A stretch of 64,000 nucleotides of DNA from Haematococcus lacustris (taxonomy: Eukaryota > Chlorophyta > Chlorophyceae > Chlamydomonadales > Haematococcaceae), in assembly GCA_030144725.1 (NCBI GenBank), contig JASKMD010000008.1, positions 14,092,915 to 14,156,914 of the forward strand, in the 5' to 3' direction. The notes beneath the pieces are model-generated. The model saw nothing but the letters and a program-made list of their open reading frames with translations, made no database searches and was not told where the DNA came from. Of this stretch, positions 58,290 to 64,000 are shown one piece after another (the stretch's first letter is position 1; each line of letters opens with the position of its first letter). Both the position numbers and the translations under genes were made by a program.

Positions 58290-58833
58290 ACCCTAGCCCG
58301 CCACCACCTTCAGGTTCCTTCGACATGGGTATGCACATTGCCCCGTCCAGGTACCAGTGTAGTGTCGCTGGCAATGCGGCCTGGTTTGGTTCAGCCGGGT
58401 TTGCTGCACGTGGCCAGAAAAGCCCCTCGCTATTTAGGTGGTGAACGCGCTGTCATACGATGTGGACAATATGTGGGTGGACAGTATGCGAATGCGCAGC
58501 CGCCCCGCACCTTGAGCGGTGCAGACATGCCTGGTTGACTGTTTGGCCGCAGCTTGGTGCGTCCAGTACACGCTGCTCAGAACGTATGCTGCCGCCTCAC
58601 GCGGATTGTTGCCCTCACAAGGTACGACAGCTACAAGATAAGGTGTTCGTGTCCATGCACCTTTATCTGCGTAGGAACGCTGAAACAGCTCATGACTTCA
58701 AGTCTGAGCATATAGGAGTATTGGTTGTGGATGGTGCTTACTGACCAAGACTATGTAGTCTGATGTACTGCCATGTACCAAGTTGGAAAAGGAACAGTAG
58801 CAGGGGCAGCAGTAGCAGGGGCAGCAGTAGCAG

Positions 58834-58875
<42 letters not shown>

Positions 58876-58969
58876 ACATGGAAACCTGTTAAATGCAAAC
58901 AAACAAAACTGACAATTTTCTTGTATTTGTGGCGGCTTCACCTTGCTGTCTTCTATGGCTTAAAAAAGG
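58290..58969. other. No gene recognised; CAG/GCA tract
   Basis: A GCA-rich trinucleotide tract fills 58796-58874. Short frames before it lack recognisable motifs. Confidence 0.5.
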
Positions 58970-60522
58970 CGGACCGTGCCTTGGCCAGTGCCGGAGGACC
59001 CGGACAGTGACATTGAGGACCGCGACGAGGCACTACAGCCGGACCTCACCGAAGCGGAGCGCAAAAGAAAGGCTTCCGGAGAGGCCCGCGCTGCCCGCGA
59101 TAGGGGCAAACATACCACGGCAGGAAGTGTAAGCTAGCCCACCACCACCTCCGCTGTGGGATGCCTTTCTGGCCGACGCTGTGCAGCCACGAGTGGAGGC
59201 CTGCAGCGGGGGGTGGTTGGCAGCCTGCTGTTGGGCTTACTCGTGCGCGATTTGTTTACCATTCACGTAGCCGACCCGCTCGGCCTGCACGGCCAGCCCG
59301 TATACACAGACATCCCAGTCTCCCAGGCAGCCATTCCGGACCTAAGCTGCAGGAACCTGTTCCTGCAGCTGTGCCGCGGCCTGCCCGGAAACGGCGCGAA
59401 CACACGGCCAAACGCGGCAGTGGCTGCCGTGCTGGCAGCGCACCCTGACCTTCGCGCCCGCCTCGCAGCAATCCCTCGGCACCCCTCAGTGGCTGCCGTG
59501 CTGGCAGCGCACCCTGACCTTCGCGCCCGCCTCGCAGCAATCCCTCGCCACCCCTCAGACACCAACATGGTGGACCACGTCGGCAAGCAGCTGGAGACAG
59601 CTTTCAGCAACATGCTCGCGCTGCTCTTCGCTGGCAGGCTCAAGTCAGTGTCCCTGGCTGGGGCTAAGGTCCTGGTGGGCACTGAGGAACACCGGCGCAG
59701 ATTTGGATTCTGGGGGCTGGGTGGTGGGCACCTGCCAGCCTGGTCGAAGCGGGTGTGCACCTATGTGCGCCGCATGGTGTGCGGGCTGGACGTCAGCTGG
59801 CTATTGGAGGAGGGTGGGGTGGTGCCGACTGTAGCCATGCAGGCTGAGGTGGCATTGCAGCGGGGCCTGCTGGGGCTTGAGGAGGGGGAGCTGGTGGATC
59901 ATGACTGGGTGGAGGATCCAGCCAACCGGGGCCGGCTGCTGTGCCATGCGGTGCACACTACCAGAGAGATGGAGGCAGCCATGACAGCCTGGCAGCTGGA
60001 TATGGTGCCCTGGCAGCTGCGCTCACAAACCCGGGGCTGCTGCCTAGGCCGCCCCACCCCCCCACACCCTATGCCCTCACCCCCACCAGCGAGTGCAGCG
60101 TTCGGCATGTCTTCATTGACACACAGGGCCTCTATGGCATGATGCGTGACGGCATGACGCTGCGGCCAGTGTACAGCGAAGCAAAGCGATCCCAAGTCCG
60201 GGGCTTGATGTGCTCAACAAGCACAACATCAGGTAAGCATTGGCCTGGCACTGGCCTGGCACTGGTGCGGCATGTCCGCAACATATCCCACATGACATGG
60301 CACATGGGTTGACTTCATGCATCTCCCACACCCATGTGCAGGTTCTATGACCGGGACGTATCAGCCGCGCTGAACATCCGCCGCTGTGCAGTCGTCCCAG
60401 GCCCACGTCCCACGGAGCTGTGCTACTGGGAAGGCCGCCCAGCCATGCCAAAGCCAGGCAGGCTAGGCCAGGAGTGGATGTACGTGCGTGACAAGGCCCT
60501 GTTGCGCAAGTGGCGGCGATAG
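58970..60522 (+). pseudogene. Fanzor-like family C gene, frameshifted
   Basis: An acidic/basic N-terminal exon (EDPDSDIEDRDEALQPDLTE, about 58985-59127) leads to PPPPLWDAFLADAVQPRVEA. The frame then shifts at a G-run near 59215 into LLLGLLVRDLFTIHVADPLG and a long helical region with VDHVGKQLETAFSNMLALLF. An intron is likely between about 60230 and 60340 (acceptor GTGCAG). The last exon encodes FYDRDVSAALNIRRC, a RuvC-III-like DRDxxAAxN motif, then RPTELCYW and a basic C-terminus ending at 60522.  A 66-bp unit (59428-59493) is duplicated in tandem. RuvC-I and II were not located with certainty. The ELCYW tail is shared with families A and B, which supports kinship. Confidence 0.58.
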
Positions 60523-60855
60523 CCAGCTACAGCAATACAACCCAAGAAAACAAGATACCAAACCCCTCACAAAGGGGATGTGTGTGAGTAAGAGCTATAG
60601 AGTAGGGTAGAGCTCTTGCTAGTAGTGGACCTGGAGGCATACACACCAGAAGGCTGAGCTGAAGTGGGCAGTATGCAAACTGTCAGTAGCCTTTACAATA
60701 ATGATCTCGCAGCCTGTATTTGATTACAACTCATGCTTTATTCTGGTGTTGCATGAGGACTGTAGGGATTAAACTTGGAAAAGGAACACGATTTTTGTAC
60801 ATTTGTAATTTTTCCTGAGGAAGCTACGTATAGTCGCACACAAAGTCGGACTGCG

Positions 60856-62434
60856 ATGTCGCTGCGCAAATGCACACCGGCCTCACAGACAGAGGTGTCG
60901 CTGCCTTCCGCATGCACACAGTGTGGCAAGACTCCTGACGAGGGCGCCCAGTTCTATTGGCGTTCTGCTCGCGGGTCCTACTTTCGCAGCTGCGTCGAAT
61001 GCTGCTGCAAAAAGGATGCGGCCCGCCGCGCAAAGGCGAAAGCCGAGGGTGACGCGGAGTTCCTCGCTCGCAAGGCGGCCTACCAGGCGGCCCGCCGCGC
61101 AAAGGACCCCAACCTGCAGAAAATGGAGAAGGCCCAGGAGGCCACTGACCCGGCAAAACGGTTCAGAGTGCTTAAGACGAACGCGGCGTATCGGGGTATC
61201 TCAGTCGCGGAGGGGCCGGTCGAGACAGAATCGATGCGGCAGAAATTGCTGCAGCCATGCCACTACTGCGCCTTTGTCCCTCCTGACGGCACTCTGGAAA
61301 GGAAAGGAAAGGAAAACTACTCCGGTAAAAACCGACGTGCATTAAGGGAGGAGCTTCCGCCTGTGGCGCGGCCTGCTCCTACCTCCAAACGTTGGACACA
61401 GGCTGAACATGTCCCCACCAAGCTGCCCTAGCTGTAGCCACAGACCACAGCTAGCACCCAAGGCAAACAAAGAGGCATGAGAGGAGCAAAGACCAGTGCA
61501 CTCGGCAGCTGGACCTATCTCTTCTCCTCGTTGACGAGAGCAATTCCAGCCTTGTCCGCCGGATGTCGCGCTAAAAGCTGAAGTTCAGGCTCCAAAAGTC
61601 CAAACTTCAGCTGTCAGCCAACGTCCCGCGTTTAGGTAGCTCTGCTCCCTCCTTGACGACGCCAGCAACTCCACAACAGCTCGATGACCCGCAGCGGTCG
61701 TGTGCGGCACCCGGACCTCATTTGTATTCCGCTGGACAAAGCGGTGCCCGTTCAAGCCTGGGAAGGCTGTCCCGTTGCATCCCAATTTATATACCGCTGG
61801 GTGCGGTGGTGAGGTAGCTTAGCCAATCCGTGCGACCGAAGTCAACGCGGATTGTTACCAGGGCCACCGCGTGGAGGTGCCTCACCGCCAGCCCCGACGG
61901 CACTCTGATTCACGGGCTGGACCGCGTCGACTCACAGCAGGGGTACAGCGACGCGAATACTGTCCCGGCCTGCCCGACTTGCAACTTGATGAAGGGCCCC
62001 CGGCCGTCGGAGGAGTTCCTGCAGAAAGTGCGCAGAATAGCGATGTTCCTGGAGCTTGGCGAGCCAATGGCCGGTCCTCGGAACCCCCTCCCAATCGCGA
62101 CCGATAAAACCGCGCGGAAAGCCAGGAAGGAGAACATCCTCACGGACGACCAGAAGGTGGGTCACGCACATAGGGTGCCGCAGACGGTGTATGTGCGGAT
62201 GACGGTGCGTGGCCTATGCAGCAGCTTGTGCTCCAGCTTGTGCCCGTGTTTGCTTGCAAGGTGGACCTGTGGGCATCCAACTGCTACCTGTGCGGCCAAT
62301 CCCCCGCGTTCGGCATCGACCGGGTTGATGCGAGCTCAGCCTACACGCTGGAGAACACCAGGTCTTGCTGCACCACCTGCAACACGATGACGAGGCGCCC
62401 GTCCGAGCTTACAGAGAGCAGCGGGTGGGGCTAG
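60856..62434 (+). pseudogene. Two-HNH-domain nuclease-like gene, interrupted
   Basis: The start at 60856 opens MSLRKCTPASQTEVS. A zinc-binding region follows (CTQCGK, then SCVECCCKK), then a Lys/Ala-rich helix. The first HNH-like domain starts PCHYCAFVPPDGTL at about 61255-61296 and continues only at about 61890 with PDGTLIHGLDRVDSQQGYSD and PACPTCNLMKG. The 12 bases GACGGCACTCTG at 61285-61296 and 61896-61907 bracket the break, so about 600 bases were inserted or duplicated. A second domain, in another frame, has CYLCGQSPAFGIDRVDASSA and CCTTCNTM (62283-62400). The C-x2-C...DRVD...N...C-x2-C pattern is that of treble-clef HNH endonucleases, with Arg where the classic His would be. It lies 330 bp after the Fanzor-like gene in the same orientation. 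Confidence 0.55.
61297..61895. mobile_element. About 600-bp insertion in the HNH gene, flanked by a 12-bp repeat
   Basis: GACGGCACTCTG flanks the segment. The interior has no recognised coding sequence. A short inverted pair, AGCTGAAGTTCAGGCT and CAAACTTCAGCT, lies at 61576-61615. The element type is unknown. Alternatively, two diverged HNH genes may have recombined here. Confidence 0.45.
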
Positions 62435-63258
62435 AGGTCGCTCGTCAGGTCATCTTAGCATTGCGCTCACAAGTGATTGAAGACGACGGACTCTTGAAGA
62501 CGACGGACTCTTGTGTACTCTTGTTGTTGTTGTTTTTGTTGTTGTTCTGGTGCTGGGTTTTGCCATTGAACCATGGTCTTTACAGTGGCATTCAAGTGGC
62601 ATTACAGTATTGCAGTTGGCTTAGGTACATAGGTTAGGTGCATAGGTTACTCTACATCACTCCAAAGCAGCACGAACATGTTGGCCTTGGTGGCTGCTGC
62701 AAGCATTTCCTAAATGACTCGCAAGCCTGTCGGCTCTAGGCGGATGCACGTTACGTCTTTCGTGTTGGGCGATTCAGCAAACCTGGAGCAGGTCAGCAGC
62801 GTATAACATCTAATCGCGAACATCGGACCATGAACGCTATCCAACGCTTAGCAGCGAACTCAGGACCTTTTTGCCTCCATTAAGACGTTGAGAACTGGCT
62901 GCAGGGTCCAATAGAGACGGAGTATGATTGCGAATACATCCGGAAGCACCCTTCCCAGACTGACCCAGGCCAGACCATTCCATCTCTGAACCCTTCGCCA
63001 CGGTGGCCTACGACCTTCAAGAGGCATTACGTGCATGCACAGGATTATGGTCACCTGGTGAGGGCTCCTCAAGGTGCTGACACCCCTGCTCAGCCTGCTC
63101 TATCGAACTCAACACTGCCCACACAAGTGCAACCCAATACATTGTGATTGCGTCATAGTCATCCAGATGACCCATTGGGGCTGTGCCCTTAGTATTGATG
63201 GTGGCACCACAGAAGGTTTACAATGACTGAGAGGTAAATTCATTGTTGCCAAACACAG
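62435..63258. other. No gene recognised
   Basis: A TTG/TTGTTG run is at 62518-62546. GTGCATAGGTTACTCTACAT at about 62637 repeats the sequence near 23110. No exon could be supported. Confidence 0.45.
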
Positions 63259-63498
63259 GAGCAGCACCACCTGGCATTACGTGCAGAAGCCGCCCTCTTG
63301 AGCCAGACACTGGACCAGACGCGCTCCCATGTTCATGACTGGGAGGCACACGGCCACCAGCTGCGCAACAGCCTACAGGGGCAGGCCTGGAGCCTAACGG
63401 ATGCAGCATCACATTGCAGCAGTCTGGCGTCCAGCCTGGCAGCCGTTTCTGATGCCGTGCAAGCCCAGCAGCGCATGCTGGACAAGATGGGAATGCAG
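63259..63498 (+). CDS. Coiled-coil exon of an unidentified gene (partial)
   Basis: An 80-codon exon lies between ACACAG and GTCAGT splice sites in phase 0. It encodes EQHHLALRAEAALLSQTLDQ followed by heptad-like QLRNSLQGQAWSLTDAA and SSLAAVSDAVQAQQRMLDKM. It forms a long coiled coil. Other exons should lie outside the window or in the unresolved flanks. The product is unknown. Confidence 0.55.
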
Positions 63499-64000
63499 GT
63501 CAGTAGACTTGACAATAGGAGCCCTACTGATAGTGTGTGACCCACCACAGCTGGTGGATCTTTGGCAGGGGTAGCGTGGCGGCAAGCACATTCTTGCATT
63601 TGGGCTATGGCTGGTACCAACCTGCCTGCTGTGCGCATGGAGCCTCACTGACAGCTTGTCATGACAGTGCCAGCTTCACTGTCCGCCATGCCCCACGTTC
63701 ATGTGCCCAAGACCACGAGTGCCAGCCCCTGCGCTGCTGCCTACACCCATAGGGGTTTCCAGTCAGTGTGGCTTGACAGACATTCATGTCCAACCACAAT
63801 GACAAGGGGGCAAGGATGATGCATTGAGAGCACGGCGCACTCCTGTTTGGCAGGCTATCGCTACTGCTTGCCCTTGGGTGGACTGTCTTGGGGTCTAGGG
63901 TTGGGGTCTAGGGCAGGGCCAGCTGCCCAGGCCACTAACACGACTCAAGCAGGCGCTGCTTGCTTCCCGCAGTGCTCCTGTCCCTCATCAGCCAGCGTGC
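63499..64000. other. No further exon resolved
   Basis: This is probably intron of the coiled-coil gene. GCATTGAGAGCACGGC near 63823 also occurs near 56003, a short shared sequence. Confidence 0.4.

Overview
This window reads as nuclear DNA of a GC-rich, intron-dense, repeat-rich chlorophyte, most likely a chlamydomonadalean alga. The reasons are short exons with GT...CTGCAG introns, a plastid ATP synthase gamma subunit carrying the thioredoxin-regulated cysteine pair, an early light-induced protein, and CCTG, CAG and GGTCA arrays inside introns. The multi-copy Fanzor-like relics make a Haematococcus-like alga my best guess, but I could not test that. All gene models were spliced by hand from frame, phase and splice sites.

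Host genes, left to right: a TLDc-domain gene (-, 284-3365); plastid ATPC (+, 9034-11710, eight exons in perfect phase); a DDX51/Dbp6-type DEAD-box helicase (-, 12832-17180); a GATA zinc-finger factor (+, 17564-20540); an unidentified multi-exon gene (+, 22943-24671); a MED28-like gene (-, 39734-40738) divergent from an OXNAD1-like oxidoreductase (+, 40798-42712); an ELIP (-, 45100-46251); an OPR/Tbc2-like helical-repeat gene (-, 52493-57031); and one coiled-coil exon at the right end (63259-63498).

The rest is mobile DNA. There are at least three families of Fanzor-like RNA-guided nuclease genes (eukaryotic TnpB relatives). Family B has one near-complete copy (46644-49907), two internally deleted copies, one split copy and two solo 3' ends. 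Family A has one long decayed copy (31355-36530) and several 3'-end-only copies. Family C (58970-60522) lies next to a broken HNH-nuclease gene. Other elements are a BED/hATC hAT with an 8-bp target duplication (36536-39655) carrying an 816-bp foldback, a deleted hAT (29097-30489) nested in an element with 15-bp TIRs (28548-31150), a second member of that family that splits a Fanzor copy (4363-6686), and a third hAT-like element (6960-8683).

The most interesting signal is how the Fanzor copies are bounded. Seven insertions share a fixed 3' end, have variable 5' truncation, carry direct repeats of about 14-17 bp, and often have filler DNA at the 5' junction, twice clearly copied from a gene a few kb away. 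That looks like target-primed insertion rather than TnpB-style peel-and-paste or a classical cut-and-paste transposon. The 254-nt family A 3' end also holds a 17-bp hairpin with a compensatory base-pair change between copies, which makes it a candidate guide (omega) RNA.
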